Assembly: GCF_029626145.1 (NCBI RefSeq)
Contig: NZ_JARUBJ010000002.1
Span: forward strand, 4,933,501-4,997,500
From: Micromonospora sp. WMMD961
GTDB taxonomy: Bacteria > Actinomycetota > Actinomycetes > Mycobacteriales > Micromonosporaceae
DNA length: 64,000 nucleotides
Direction of reading: 5' to 3'
A program made the translations under genes and the position numbers. Shown in pieces: positions 52,037-60,480 of this stretch. Below the pieces are notes generated by a model. It worked only from the letters and a program-made list of their open reading frames with translations, was not told where the DNA came from and did no database searches. How positions within the stretch are numbered: position 1 is the first letter of the stretch; every line of letters starts with the position of its first letter.

Positions 52037-52768
52037 TCAGCTCAGCTCGACCGTCCCCACGATCCGGGTGGGGGCGGTGGAGCCGCCGACGGGCTCGTTG
52101 GAGACGCCGAACGTGCCCGCCTCACCAACCGGACCGATGATCATGGTCGACGCCCTGTCCCCCTCGGCGAGTTGCCCCACCGAACGGGCTGGCTCGGTGC
52201 CACGGATGAGCCAGAGCTCGTAGATCCGCCCGGCACCGGGCGCGGGCAGGTCACGCAGGAGCACCACACCGCGGTCGCGCTCGCGGGAGACCACAACTGT
52301 GGCAGCACCACCGGGCTGCAACGACCGCTCGAACACCCGGGCGTCCGGGGCGTCCAGGACGGCGGCGATCTGCCGGGCCTGGTCGCTGCTGGCCTGCTCG
52401 TCGCTGATCCGGTCGTTGCTGACGGTCCAGGTGACCGCGCTCGCGCCGCCGGCCAGGAGGACGGCCGCGGCGGCGGCAACGGTGAGCTGCCGCCACCTGC
52501 CTGCCTGCCGTCTGCCGCTGGCACCCGCGGCGCTGACCCGCAGCTGCGGGGTCCGGGCCGCCTGGGCGAGGGTCCGCTCCCGCAGCCCTGGCGGGGTCAC
52601 GTCGACGTCGATGTCGTCGGCGAGCCGTGCGACGGTCTCCCGCAGCTCGGCCACCTCGATCCGACACGGCTCGCACTCGGCCAGGTGCCGTTCGAACGCA
52701 GCCCTCTCCAGGTCGTCGACCGCGTCCAGGACGTACGCGCCAGCGAGGGTGTGAACATCGGCGTTCAT
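52037..52768 (-). CDS. rskA: Anti-sigma-K factor RskA
   Basis: A 243-residue anti-sigma factor. The N-terminal zinc-binding anti-sigma domain shows H28-x3-C32-x2-C35 ('HLAECEPC'), followed by one membrane helix (~94-112) and the extracytoplasmic RskA domain with 'VVLLRDLPAPGAGRIYELWL' and the final beta-sandwich. It holds SigK at the membrane until regulated proteolysis releases it. Its start overlaps the sigK stop (ATGA, 52765-52768), giving translational coupling. Confidence 0.93.
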   Translation of the reverse strand: MNADVHTLAGAYVLDAVDDLERAAFERHLAECEPCRIEVAELRETVARLADDIDVDVTPPGLRERTLAQAARTPQLRVSAAGASGRRQAGRWRQLTVAAAAAVLLAGGASAVTWTVSNDRISDEQASSDQARQIAAVLDAPDARVFERSLQPGGAATVVVSRERDRGVVLLRDLPAPGAGRIYELWLIRGTEPARSVGQLAEGDRASTMIIGPVGEAGTFGVSNEPVGGSTAPTRIVGTVELS

Positions 52769-53382
52769 GCCCGTCCCTCCATGTCGATGCCCAGGCAGTC
52801 GCGCATCCGGATCAGTCCGTCGCGCATCCGCGTCTTCACCGTCGGCAACGGTGTCTGCAACTTCTCGGCGACCTCACGGTAGGTGTGGCCGCCGTAGTAG
52901 GCCAGGGTGACCGCCTCCCGCTGCACCGGCGTCAACCGGCCCAGGCACCGGCGGACCTGTTCCCGCTCCAGCCGGGCGGTGACGTCCTCGACCACCTCGT
53001 CGTACGGGACATGCGTCTCGGTCGCGGCGACCCGCGACGAGCGGTCGGTGTGGGCCTGCTCGGAGCGCACGCGGTCCACCGCCCGGCGGTGCGCCATGGT
53101 CAGGATCCACGCCGAGGCCGAGCCCCGGGCGGTGTCGAAGCGACCGGCGGTGCGCCACACCTCGACCATCACCTCCTGCGTCACCTCCTCTGCCTGCGCC
53201 GGGTCGCGCACCACCCGACGGGTCAGCCCGAGTACCCGGCCCGCCATGGTGTCGTACAGCGCCGCGAACGCCGCCTCGTCACCACGCGCCGCTCGCGCGA
53301 GCAGCTCGTCGGCGGTCGGCGGGCTCGCGGTGTCCGACGGCACCGACCGCAACCGTCGTGCCTGTTCCGGTTCACCGCTCAT
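52765..53382 (-). CDS. sigK: ECF RNA polymerase sigma factor SigK
   Basis: A 205-residue ECF sigma factor with region 2 ('LYDTMAGRVLGLTRRVVRDP', 'ILTMAHRRAVDRVRSE') and region 4 ('LTPVQREAVTLAYYGGHTYR', 'LPTVKTRMRDGLIRMR'), very similar in pattern to mycobacterial SigK. It is coupled to rskA by a 4-base overlap and preceded by the sortase and CHRD genes on the same strand, so it probably controls surface proteins under redox or envelope stress. The ATG 53382 sits close behind AGGAGAGGACCTGCC-type purine-rich sequence (GGAGAGGAC upstream). Confidence 0.93.
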   Translation of the reverse strand: MSGEPEQARRLRSVPSDTASPPTADELLARAARGDEAAFAALYDTMAGRVLGLTRRVVRDPAQAEEVTQEVMVEVWRTAGRFDTARGSASAWILTMAHRRAVDRVRSEQAHTDRSSRVAATETHVPYDEVVEDVTARLEREQVRRCLGRLTPVQREAVTLAYYGGHTYREVAEKLQTPLPTVKTRMRDGLIRMRDCLGIDMEGRA

Positions 53383-53442
53383 GGCAGGTCCTCTCCTGTG
53401 CGGGCGACGCGTCGACGCGCCACCGGAGGCGGACGGCGCGCA

Positions 53443-54129
53443 TCAGGCGGGGTGAGCGTGAGCGAGACGGGCGTACACGATGACGTTGTCCCGGTAGTGC
53501 TGCGTGCTGTCATCGAACTCCCCGCCGCAGGTGATCAGGCGCAGCGCGGCGTGGTCGGTCGACCCGTAGACCTCGTCGGTGGGAAAGCGGTCCTTCGGAT
53601 ACTGCTCGACCTTGCTGACGGTGAACATCGCGGTGCTGCCGTCCCGCCGGTCGACCGTGATCGCGGCCCCGACCTTCACCCTAGCGAGGTCAAAGAACGT
53701 TCCCCGGTGACCCTTCCAGTTGACGTGGCCGGCCAGCACGGCCGGGCCGAGGGCGCCGGGCGTCGGCGCCTTGGTGAACCAGCCGACCTCGCTGGCGCTG
53801 TCCGGTACCTGCATCGCCCCGTCCGGTTGCAGGCCCAGAGCGACCGTCGCCGCGGCCGCCTCCAGCGACGGGATCGACACCCGCGTCGGCGGCGAGCTGA
53901 CCATCAGCGGTCCCGAGGTCAACTCGCCCGGCCTGGTCGCCGGGACCGGCGACGCGTTCGCGGCTGGTGCCGCGGCGGACGCGTCGGGTCGGGGAGGGTC
54001 CTCGCTGCGACCGGCGACCGCGAGACCGATCGTCACGGCCGCCGTCACGGCGAGGACGCCGGCCACCGCCGGGAGCGCGTAGCGCCCTCGACGGCGGCCG
54101 GCCGGCACAGGAACATCGCCGCTGTCCAT
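53443..54129 (-). CDS. Class F sortase
   Basis: A 228-residue membrane-anchored cysteine transpeptidase. One N-terminal helix (about residues 18-39) precedes an Ala/Pro-rich linker and the sortase barrel with the catalytic triad H135 ('LAGHVNW'), C201 ('LITCGGE') and R213 ('HYRDNV'), numbering from ATG 54129; a GTG three bases upstream is an alternative. The short 'TLxTCGG' region and the lack of extra loops are those of class F, common in actinobacteria. It should attach secreted proteins to the wall or to another surface acceptor. The CHRD protein gene is 16 bases upstream on the same strand and is the obvious candidate substrate. Confidence 0.92.
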   Translation of the reverse strand: MDSGDVPVPAGRRRGRYALPAVAGVLAVTAAVTIGLAVAGRSEDPPRPDASAAAPAANASPVPATRPGELTSGPLMVSSPPTRVSIPSLEAAAATVALGLQPDGAMQVPDSASEVGWFTKAPTPGALGPAVLAGHVNWKGHRGTFFDLARVKVGAAITVDRRDGSTAMFTVSKVEQYPKDRFPTDEVYGSTDHAALRLITCGGEFDDSTQHYRDNVIVYARLAHAHPA

Positions 54130-54145
54130 CACGATCGCCGTCTAC

Positions 54146-54934
54146 TCAGCGCTCGCCGGCGAGCCGGCGGCGGGCGACGACCGCACCGGCGGCACCGAGC
54201 AGGGCGAGACCACCCACCGTGTACATCATCATCGGCGTTCCACCGGAGGTGCTGCCGTCGCCGGTGGCGACACCCCCAGCGGGTACGGAGCCGGCGGCCG
54301 CGCCGCTGACCATGCCACAGGTGGCGGGGTCGGTGGCCTCGGCGGGAATGCCGTTGACGCCGATCGACTTGGCGAACGTCGACTCCCCCAGCGCCTCCAT
54401 GTCGTACGTGCCGTTCTTGTTGGCGTCGATGCCGTGCTGCACGAGGTGCAGGTCCTTGAGGTGCGCGATGGTGCCCTTGGGCAGCTCGGCGGCCGGGATG
54501 GTGCGCTCATAGCTGAGGTTGCCCTGCGCGTCTGCCTTCGGCATCCGGTCCACCGCCAAGCCGCTGGCCTTGGTCGTGTCCCCGGTGGTGGTCAGCGAGA
54601 TGAAGATGTCTCCGTACATCTTCAGACCCTCCTCGGTGCTGACGTAGCCGTTGCCGTTGGTGTCGGCGGACTTGTCCGGGCAGTGGAAGTCCATCCCGTT
54701 CGCGGCGCCGTGCACGTGCTGGGCGTGCGGCGAGTTCGGCGTCATGCCCTTCGACCGGATCACCACCTTCAGGTCGCCGCCGCTCGTGGCGGTCAGGGTG
54801 GCGGTACCGGTCGCGCCGGTCTCGTTGAGGTCCTGCAACTGGACCTGCACGCTCTCGTCGGCGTGCGCGACGCCCGGGAACGCGAGGATCAGCGCGGCCG
54901 CAGGCACGGTGAGCAGGGCTCGGGACAATCTCAC
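54146..54934 (-). CDS. Secreted CHRD-domain protein with C-terminal membrane tail
   Basis: 262 residues: a signal peptide (cleavage after 'VAHA', ~25), a CHRD-type beta domain ('GATGTATLTATSGGDLKVVI', 'AQHVHGAANGMDFHCPD', 'LHLVQHGIDANKNGTYD') and a tail 'MMMYTVGGLALLGAAGAVVA' plus RRR. The tail looks like the membrane/charge part of a sorting signal, but no LPxTG or LAxTG motif precedes it. GTG 54934 has GGAGA six bases before. It heads the CHRD-sortase-sigK-rskA string. CHRD proteins with adjacent class F sortases are frequent in actinobacteria; function unknown. Histidine and acidic clusters could bind metal. Confidence 0.88.
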   Translation of the reverse strand: MRLSRALLTVPAAALILAFPGVAHADESVQVQLQDLNETGATGTATLTATSGGDLKVVIRSKGMTPNSPHAQHVHGAANGMDFHCPDKSADTNGNGYVSTEEGLKMYGDIFISLTTTGDTTKASGLAVDRMPKADAQGNLSYERTIPAAELPKGTIAHLKDLHLVQHGIDANKNGTYDMEALGESTFAKSIGVNGIPAEATDPATCGMVSGAAAGSVPAGGVATGDGSTSGGTPMMMYTVGGLALLGAAGAVVARRRLAGER

Positions 54935-55211
54935 AACAGATCTCCGTCTCCGCCGGTACGGCGTTGGTACTCAGGTGCGGTCGGGAGGGATTCGTGGCTC
55001 AAGGGCCGCCGGATTGGTGCCGGGCCGAAAACTTCTCCGCCCGGGCGGCGAGCTCCTCATGCAGGAGACGCGCCCCAGCGGCTGGCCGGCAACCCGGTGA
55101 TCTGGACCCTGTTCGGCGTCCGGTCGGCTTCGACACCGCCGGCGGGCTCACCGTGTGGCGGGCTGGCAGCCACCGATCGTGGTGGAGCAGACGTGGATAC
55201 ACTGCGTGCCC

Positions 55212-55853
55212 ATGCGCTCCGCCGAGATTCTCGACCAGCTCGACATCGCGGCCGCCGACTTCATGTTTCCCGACCTGGGCCACGGCTACTACTACGCGGT
55301 CGATGCCCGACTTCACGCCTACCGGGACGCGCAACGGTGGGCGCTCATCGTGGAAGCGTTGGGATACTCGCCCAGGGCCGGCAACCTCGTCGACGTCCTT
55401 CATGTGTTCGGCAACTGTCTGACCGAAGGCGAACCCGGCTACGGCAACGAGGACTTCCTCAGCCGGATCGACAACTGGGACGAGATCGAAGACGTTGACC
55501 AGCCCGAAGTTTACGACGGAGCGCCGATTGTGGTACGAGGCCGGCGGATCACGGTAACCGCGAAACGGGGCGAGGAGCTGGTGGACGTGCTTCGCCGGCT
55601 CGTCCCGGACCACCGGGAGCTGCTGCTAGCCGACGAAGCCGAGCTGCGACGGCGCATTCCGGCCGACCTCCCAGAGATCATTCGGCTGGATCAGTGGCAC
55701 CATCCAGACCTTCTCCAGGACACGCTTCCCAGTCAGTCAATGGCCTTCCGCCAGCTTGCCGACGTGCTGACGACAGGAGACGTGGGACGATACGCACCAG
55801 ACCTGCCGCCCAACACGCACTGGTCCAACTGGCCGGAGTCCGGAAACCTGTAG
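55212..55853 (+). CDS. Conserved hypothetical protein (DUF7003-like)
   Basis: A 213-residue soluble protein with 'AEILDQLDIAAADFMFPDLG', 'YYYAVDARLHAY' and 'HVFGNCLTEGEPGYGNEDFL', a pattern I associate with an immunity-like/uncharacterised actinobacterial family; no catalytic motif is evident. A TACACT -10-like box lies only two bases before GTG 55206 and eight before ATG 55212, and no ribosome-binding site is present, so the message may be leaderless. It is divergent from the CHRD operon. The gene is intact, in contrast to the decayed sequence that follows it. Confidence 0.65.
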   Translation: MRSAEILDQLDIAAADFMFPDLGHGYYYAVDARLHAYRDAQRWALIVEALGYSPRAGNLVDVLHVFGNCLTEGEPGYGNEDFLSRIDNWDEIEDVDQPEVYDGAPIVVRGRRITVTAKRGEELVDVLRRLVPDHRELLLADEAELRRRIPADLPEIIRLDQWHHPDLLQDTLPSQSMAFRQLADVLTTGDVGRYAPDLPPNTHWSNWPESGNL

Positions 55854-56313
55854 CCCGGCCGGTCGCGCACCGGCAAGCGCAAAGAGGCACCGACGGGCCC
55901 CGGCGAGCGAACGCGCGATCGAGTTCCGCGCGCCTCATGAGGACGCCGTCTGATCCGCTCACGCATTTGAGCGTGCGGATCTCGCGACGACCGTGGCTGC
56001 GGTCGGTGTCGCGGCGGAGTGATTTCGTCGACTTGCCTACTGGGCATCGGTCAGGTCCGAGGGGTGGCCACGACGCGCAGACACCGCACCATCCTGTGCC
56101 GGTCCGGATCGCCGATGGCATGCCGCCACGCCGTCCACAAGGGGCCTTCTCGAACACGCTCGCACGGGACCTGACCGGTTACGTGCTCGGAACCCACCAG
56201 GTCGCGGTAGCTTGTCCTCAGACGCGTCAGGACCGGTCGATGATGGCCGATATGACGGTTCGTGGCGGCAACAGCCTTGCGTTGTCTGAAAACAATTCGG
56301 AGAGGAGTTATCG
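55854..56313. other. Region without a recognisable gene
   Basis: 460 bases between the hypothetical gene and the SDR pseudogene. A short GCCGGT-CGCGC-ACCGGC hairpin (55858-55874) may terminate the upstream gene. AT-richer sequence with TTGT-N6-ACAA near 56283 and an AGGAG at 56303 are the leftovers of the SDR gene's promoter and ribosome-binding site. Confidence 0.35.
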
Positions 56314-56887
56314 AAAACTTGACTCATCACAGGCTGCTCGAGCGGCTTCGGCCAGCGGCGCACGCTCGCTGAGGCACAGCACGGAGATCAGGTCATCGCG
56401 ACGACCCGCGATGTCAGGACGATCGATGAAATGACCGAGCCTTTCGGTGGCCGGATGATCACCTTGCCACTGGACGCGACCGATGCGGCGGCAGCCAAGG
56501 CAGCCGCCCGCAACGGCGGTCGAGACCTTCGGCGGGCTTGACGTGCTCGTGAACAACGCCGGCTACGGACTCTTCGGCGCGATCGAGGAAGGCACGCCCG
56601 AGGTCCTTGGCTTGTTCGATCACGATTTCGGCCAGCGAGATGCCGGAATGCGCCGCGAGCCCGCGCAAGCATTATCGCGAAACCAACATCGGCAATCAGG
56701 CCCGCGATCCCGACCAGGCGATCGCGGTGACCCTGCAGGCACTCGACGCCGATGACGCGCCGTTCATCTGCCGCTCGGCCCGATCGAGCACTCGATCGTT
56801 GGGCGAAATCTGGCTGCCTCCCGCGGCGACATCGACGCCTCGTCCGGCAGTGCTGGCCGCATGCTCCGTTGGAACCTCAACACCTGA
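56314..56887 (+). pseudogene. Decayed short-chain dehydrogenase/reductase gene
   Basis: Joining frames reconstructs an SDR: after an AGGAG, 'KT-stop-LITGCSSGFGQ' (a Trp codon turned TGA), 'GDQVIATTRDVRTIDEMTE', 'MITLPLDATDA', then a frameshift into 'ATAVETFGGLDVLVNNAGYG' and 'LFGAIEEGTPE', then a large internal deletion removing the YxxxK catalytic region, then 'HYRETNIGNQARDPDQAI', another frameshift and a C-terminus 'HLPLGPIEHS' to a stop at 56887. With one nonsense codon, at least three frameshifts and a deletion, it is clearly dead. The best relatives would be the 'ITGCSSGFGR' SDRs of ~280 residues. Confidence 0.8.
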
Positions 56888-57143
56888 CTGGAAAGCGATC
56901 ATGATCGCAGCTTTGAAGGGGTTTACCCAGCGTTGTAGTTCGTCCGCCGCCGGTCCGCGCGACGCTCGACGAGAGCGCAACGGCACCCCCGTCCACCGTC
57001 AGGCGTCCACAAGCAACGCCGAGTAGGCGGTGCGGCCAAGCCACAAGGTCGGTCAATCCGGGTGGTGGAGATCGCCGGACGAAGAGCTGCGGCGGTGTGC
57101 GGCAACGCCTCGGCCGGGATGCAGGAACGCCTTCCCCCGCACG

Positions 57144-57707
57144 TCAGTTCCCCTTCGCCACCGTGCGGTTGAGCCACAGCGCCGAGACCAGGAAGAAGAC
57201 GCCACCCGCGATCGCATAACCCGCCACGCTCGCCAGCGTCGGGTTGTCGGCGCTGGCGAGCGAGATGAACGTCGCACCCACCAGCACCGAGAGGCCGCCG
57301 CTGATGATCACTGGCAGATGGCCGCCCACCCTGCGACGGGTGACACTCACCATGAGCTGCACCAGGCCGGCGACGATCGCCCAGGCGCCCCACACCCGCA
57401 GGACCGCCGGAATGCCGGACCCGGCGGCGACACCCACGCCGACGGCGGCGATGAGGCTGACCGCGACGTTCACGTACAGCAGGGCCGATGAATCGGCCTT
57501 CCGCGACGAGCGGAGATCGTAGATGGCGGCACCCGCGTCGAACAACGGGTACAGCACGAGCAGGACGGCCGCCAGCGCGCCGATGTCCTTGGCGGTCGTA
57601 AACAGGATGAGCGCCCAGACGACGGCGAACACGAAGCGGACGAAATAAAGCCGCCGCAGGGCAGAGGCAGTCCCCGAATGGCCAGGCGAAGCAGCAACGC
57701 AACTCAC
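57144..57707 (-). CDS. DUF308-like membrane protein (copy A)
   Basis: A 187-residue protein with six hydrophobic helices ('LRRLYFVRFVFAVVWALILF', 'LYPLFDAGAAIYDLRSS', 'VLRVWGAWAIVAGLVQLMVS'). It resembles the HdeD/DUF308 family. A GTG start at 57707 is supported by AAAGGG five bases before it. It is strongly similar throughout to the protein at 59756-60316, so the two arose by duplication. A terminator at 57867-57907 separates it from the EthD-like gene upstream, so it has its own promoter. Function unknown; it may act with the flavin disulfide reductase as its paralogue appears to. Confidence 0.82.
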   Translation of the reverse strand: MSCVAASPGHSGTASALRRLYFVRFVFAVVWALILFTTAKDIGALAAVLLVLYPLFDAGAAIYDLRSSRKADSSALLYVNVAVSLIAAVGVGVAAGSGIPAVLRVWGAWAIVAGLVQLMVSVTRRRVGGHLPVIISGGLSVLVGATFISLASADNPTLASVAGYAIAGGVFFLVSALWLNRTVAKGN

Positions 57708-57866
57708 GATGGCCCTTTCAGGAACTTCTCGGACGACAGGACTGTTTTCTAACACACACGTGGCGGTGTCAGCGAAACTTGTCCGAAAGGACGTGCGGGT
57801 GGGCCCGGCAGCACCTCCAGGTCGCCGCTGGAGCGACTCCGGGAAATAGGGATCGCAAGCCTTGCC

Positions 57867-57907
57867 CTCCCCGGGCGTAGGCGTCGTCTCTGCCTACGCC
57901 CGGGGAG
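57867..57907. terminator. Strong terminator after the DUF308-reductase-EthD operon
   Basis: CTCCCCGGGCGTAGGC and GCCTACGCCCGGGGAG form a perfect 16-bp stem with a 9-base loop, beginning ten bases beyond the EthD-like stop codon in the direction of transcription. Confidence 0.9.
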
Positions 57908-57917
57908 CTTGTAATCC

Positions 57918-58223
57918 TTAAGCCTGCTCGATGTCCGAGAACAGCGCCTTGAACGTGGCCTGCGTCCCCACGAGGGTGCCGAAGACATCAGCGGTAACGG
58001 TTGTCGCGACCGCTGCGGAGGCGTCCTCGTAGCTGTCGAAGTAGAGGTCGAGCGTCCGGTACGCGGGGGTGGCGGTGCCATCCTCCTTCGGCCACACTTT
58101 CGCAGACTCGAGTCGCCGCAGCTTCGGGAACTTCGCTGCGGCAGCCTTTACGTCCGCGTAGGCCCGCTCGAAGTCGTCGAAGCTCGCAGGGTTGTCGATG
58201 ATGATAGTGATCTTGGTAGGCAA
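57918..58223 (-). CDS. EthD-family (dimeric alpha/beta-barrel) protein
   Basis: A 101-residue protein with 'TKITIIIDNPASFDDFERAY', 'LESAKVWPKEDGTATPAYR' and 'LDLYFDSYEDASAAV', the pattern of EthD-like ferredoxin-fold proteins that assist oxidations or bind small hydrophobic compounds. The start is probably TTG at 58223, because AGGAG lies six bases before it, whereas the ATG of the open frame (58274) has no site. It follows the flavin reductase gene after 109 bases and is closed by a strong terminator. Confidence 0.82.
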   Translation of the reverse strand: MPTKITIIIDNPASFDDFERAYADVKAAAAKFPKLRRLESAKVWPKEDGTATPAYRTLDLYFDSYEDASAAVATTVTADVFGTLVGTQATFKALFSDIEQA

Positions 58224-58332
58224 GGAAGTCTCCTCGAAGTAAACAATGTTCGATTTGTTTTCGGACGAAACCAACGCTGCGGACCTGAATTGAAATACCC
58301 AACGTTCGCCGGAACGAGCGCTCGGTTCACCG

Positions 58333-59754
58333 TCAGCGGCCGTAGGTCTCCAACAGCCGCAGCCACACCTCGCTGACGGTCGGGTAGGCCGGAACCGCGT
58401 GCCACAGCCGGTCCAGCGGGACCTCGCCGACGATGGCGATGGTCGCGGCGTGGATCAGTTCCGCGACGTCCGGGCCTGCGAGGGTGAAGCCGACGACCAC
58501 CTTTCGGTCCTCGTCGACGACCATGCGGGCGTGTCCCTTGTAGCCGTCGGCGTGCAGGGAAGCTCCGGCGACGGCCCCGAGGTCGTAGTCCACGACCCGG
58601 ATCCGTAGCCCAGCTGCCTCGGCCGCAGCCGCGGTCAGGCCCACCGAGGCGATCTCCGGGTCGGTGAAGACCACCTGCGGCACCGCACGTTCGTCGGCCG
58701 TCGCCACGTGCCGGCCCCACCTGCCGTCCTCGACCTTTTCGCCCTTCGCCCGGGCCACGACCACGTCGCCCACCGCCCGCGCCTGGTATTTGCCCTGATG
58801 GGTCAGCAGCACCCGCCGGTTCACATCGCCGGCGGCGTACAACCACTCCCCGCCACCCATGACGCGCAGGGTGTCGTCGACCGCCAGCCAGGCACCCGGC
58901 GCAAGCCCGACCCGGTCGAGGCCGATGTCCTGGGTGTTCGGTGTGCGACCGACCGCCACCAGCACCTCGTCGGCCTCAATCTGCTCGCCGGCGGCGGTCT
59001 TGACGCGGACAGTTCCGCTGTCGTCGCGCTTGACGGCGACGGCCTCCGCGCCGAGGCGTACCGACGCACCGGCCTCGCGCAACGACTCGGTGACCAGTTC
59101 ACCGGCGAACGGCTCCGCCGACGGCAGCACACCGTCGCGGGCCAGCACCGTCACCGACGACCCCAGAGCGGCGAACGCGGTCGCCATCTCGGCCGCCACC
59201 ACACCACCACCGATGATGGCGAGCCGACGGGGAACCGAACTGGCCGAAGCCGCCTCGCGGCTGGACCAGGGCACCGCTTCGCGCAGCCCCGGGATATCCG
59301 GCAACAGGGCGCTGCTTCCGGTGGCAACGACCACGGCGTGGCGCGCGGTCAGCGTCGTGGTGACACCGTCGGTGCCGGTCACCTCGACGACCCGGGCGGA
59401 ACTGATCCGCCCGTGGCCGCGGTGCAGCGCTATGCCAGCCGACTCGAGCCAGGACACCTGCCCGTCGTCCTGCCAATGCGACGCGAATGAATTCCGCCGG
59501 CCGAGCACCGCCGCGACGTCCAGGTCGCCCGTCACCGCCTCCCGCGCACCCGGCAGATGACGAGCCGCCCGCAACGCCGACGCGCTGCGCAGCAACGCCT
59601 TGGTCGGCATGCACGCCCAGTACGAGCACTCACCACCGACCAACTCCCGCTCAACGATCGCGGCGGTCAGCCCGCCCTGCACTACCCGATCGGCCACGTT
59701 CTCCCCGACCGGACCGGCACCAATCACGATGACGTCGTACTCGGTTGTGGTCAT
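58333..59754 (-). CDS. FAD/NAD(P)-dependent disulfide oxidoreductase, second copy
   Basis: A 473-residue paralogue of the protein at 40573-42042, with FAD motif 'VIVIGAGPVGENVA', redox C43-x4-C48 ('GGECSYWACMPTK'), NAD(P) motif 'LAIIGGGVVAAEMA', 'LYAAGDV' and 'HAVPAYPTVSEVWLRLLE'. ATG 59754 has AAGGG eight bases before it and lies one base after the DUF308 stop, so translation is coupled. It probably reduces a small disulfide, quinone or metal at the expense of NAD(P)H while its membrane partner (DUF308 copy B) may position it or handle its substrate; that link is inference. Confidence 0.92.
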   Translation of the reverse strand: MTTTEYDVIVIGAGPVGENVADRVVQGGLTAAIVERELVGGECSYWACMPTKALLRSASALRAARHLPGAREAVTGDLDVAAVLGRRNSFASHWQDDGQVSWLESAGIALHRGHGRISSARVVEVTGTDGVTTTLTARHAVVVATGSSALLPDIPGLREAVPWSSREAASASSVPRRLAIIGGGVVAAEMATAFAALGSSVTVLARDGVLPSAEPFAGELVTESLREAGASVRLGAEAVAVKRDDSGTVRVKTAAGEQIEADEVLVAVGRTPNTQDIGLDRVGLAPGAWLAVDDTLRVMGGGEWLYAAGDVNRRVLLTHQGKYQARAVGDVVVARAKGEKVEDGRWGRHVATADERAVPQVVFTDPEIASVGLTAAAAEAAGLRIRVVDYDLGAVAGASLHADGYKGHARMVVDEDRKVVVGFTLAGPDVAELIHAATIAIVGEVPLDRLWHAVPAYPTVSEVWLRLLETYGR

Positions 59755-59755
59755 G

Positions 59756-60316
59756 TCAGTTGCCCTTCGCGGCGCGCCCGAGGCGGATGGCAGCGATGAG
59801 GAAGAAGATGGCACCCGGAATGGCGTAGCCAGCGGCGTTGGTCAGCGACGGGTTGTCCGCGGAGGCACCGGCGATGAAGGACCCACCGGCCAGAATCGAG
59901 ATGCCGCCACTGATGATCATCGGCCACTGCCCGCCCATCTTGCGACGAGTGACCCCCACGATCAACTGAACCAGACCAGCCACGACCGCCCAAGCGCCCC
60001 ACACCCGCAGGACGGCGGGAATACCGGACGCGCCGGCGACACCCACGCCGACCGCCGTGACCAGGCTTACCGCGATGTTCACGTACAGCAGGGTCGGGGA
60101 GCCCGTGGCCCGCGACGACCGGAGGTCGTAGATGGCGGCACCCACGTCGAACAACGGGTAGAGCACGAACAGCGCCACCGCGAGCGGACCGATCTCCTTT
60201 GCGGTAGCGATCGTCACGCCAGCCCAGACGATGGCGAATGCGAAGCGGACGAAGTACAGCCGCCGCAGCGCGGAAGCCGTCTGGGAAGTACCGGGCGAAG
60301 CAGCAATGGTGGTCAC
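59756..60316 (-). CDS. DUF308-like membrane protein (copy B)
   Basis: 186 residues, six hydrophobic helices, nearly the same order of motifs as copy A ('LRRLYFVRFAFAIVWAGV', 'LYPLFDVGAAIYDLRSS', 'VLRVWGAWAVVAGLVQLIVG', 'IISGGISILAG'). GTG 60316 follows AAAGG by seven bases; the frame upstream runs through the operator and is not likely translated. It is the first gene of an operon with the flavin reductase (one-base gap) and the EthD-like gene. Two matching palindromes lie just upstream. Confidence 0.85.
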   Translation of the reverse strand: MTTIAASPGTSQTASALRRLYFVRFAFAIVWAGVTIATAKEIGPLAVALFVLYPLFDVGAAIYDLRSSRATGSPTLLYVNIAVSLVTAVGVGVAGASGIPAVLRVWGAWAVVAGLVQLIVGVTRRKMGGQWPMIISGGISILAGGSFIAGASADNPSLTNAAGYAIPGAIFFLIAAIRLGRAAKGN

Positions 60317-60345
60317 GGGTGACCCTTTCAACGGAGGGGTTAGGT

Positions 60346-60410
60346 AGACCGATCGTTCTGTCTCACCCAGCATGACAGACCCAACCCGCATCGTCAAGAC
60401 CGAACGTTCT
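60346..60410. promoter_or_regulatory. Two matching operator-like palindromes upstream of the DUF308-reductase operon
   Basis: AGACCGATCGTTCT (60346-60359) and AGACCGAACGTTCT (60397-60410) are 14-base near-palindromes of the form AGAmCG-N2-CGkTCT with 51 bases between starts. Their size suits a TetR-family repressor. No TetR gene adjoins, so the regulator would act from elsewhere. The first copy lies 30 bases before the operon's start codon. Confidence 0.55.
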
Positions 60411-60480
60411 ATCCCCTGCTCCGGCCCTGCTCGCTCGCCGCACGCAACGCCTCCGCTGACGGCGGGAGCCCAGAGCCGGC

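Noticed and set aside
52627..54309. 560-codon plus-strand frame opposite sigK and the sortase
   Set aside because: Antisense shadow; the minus-strand genes are all recognisable with coupled starts.
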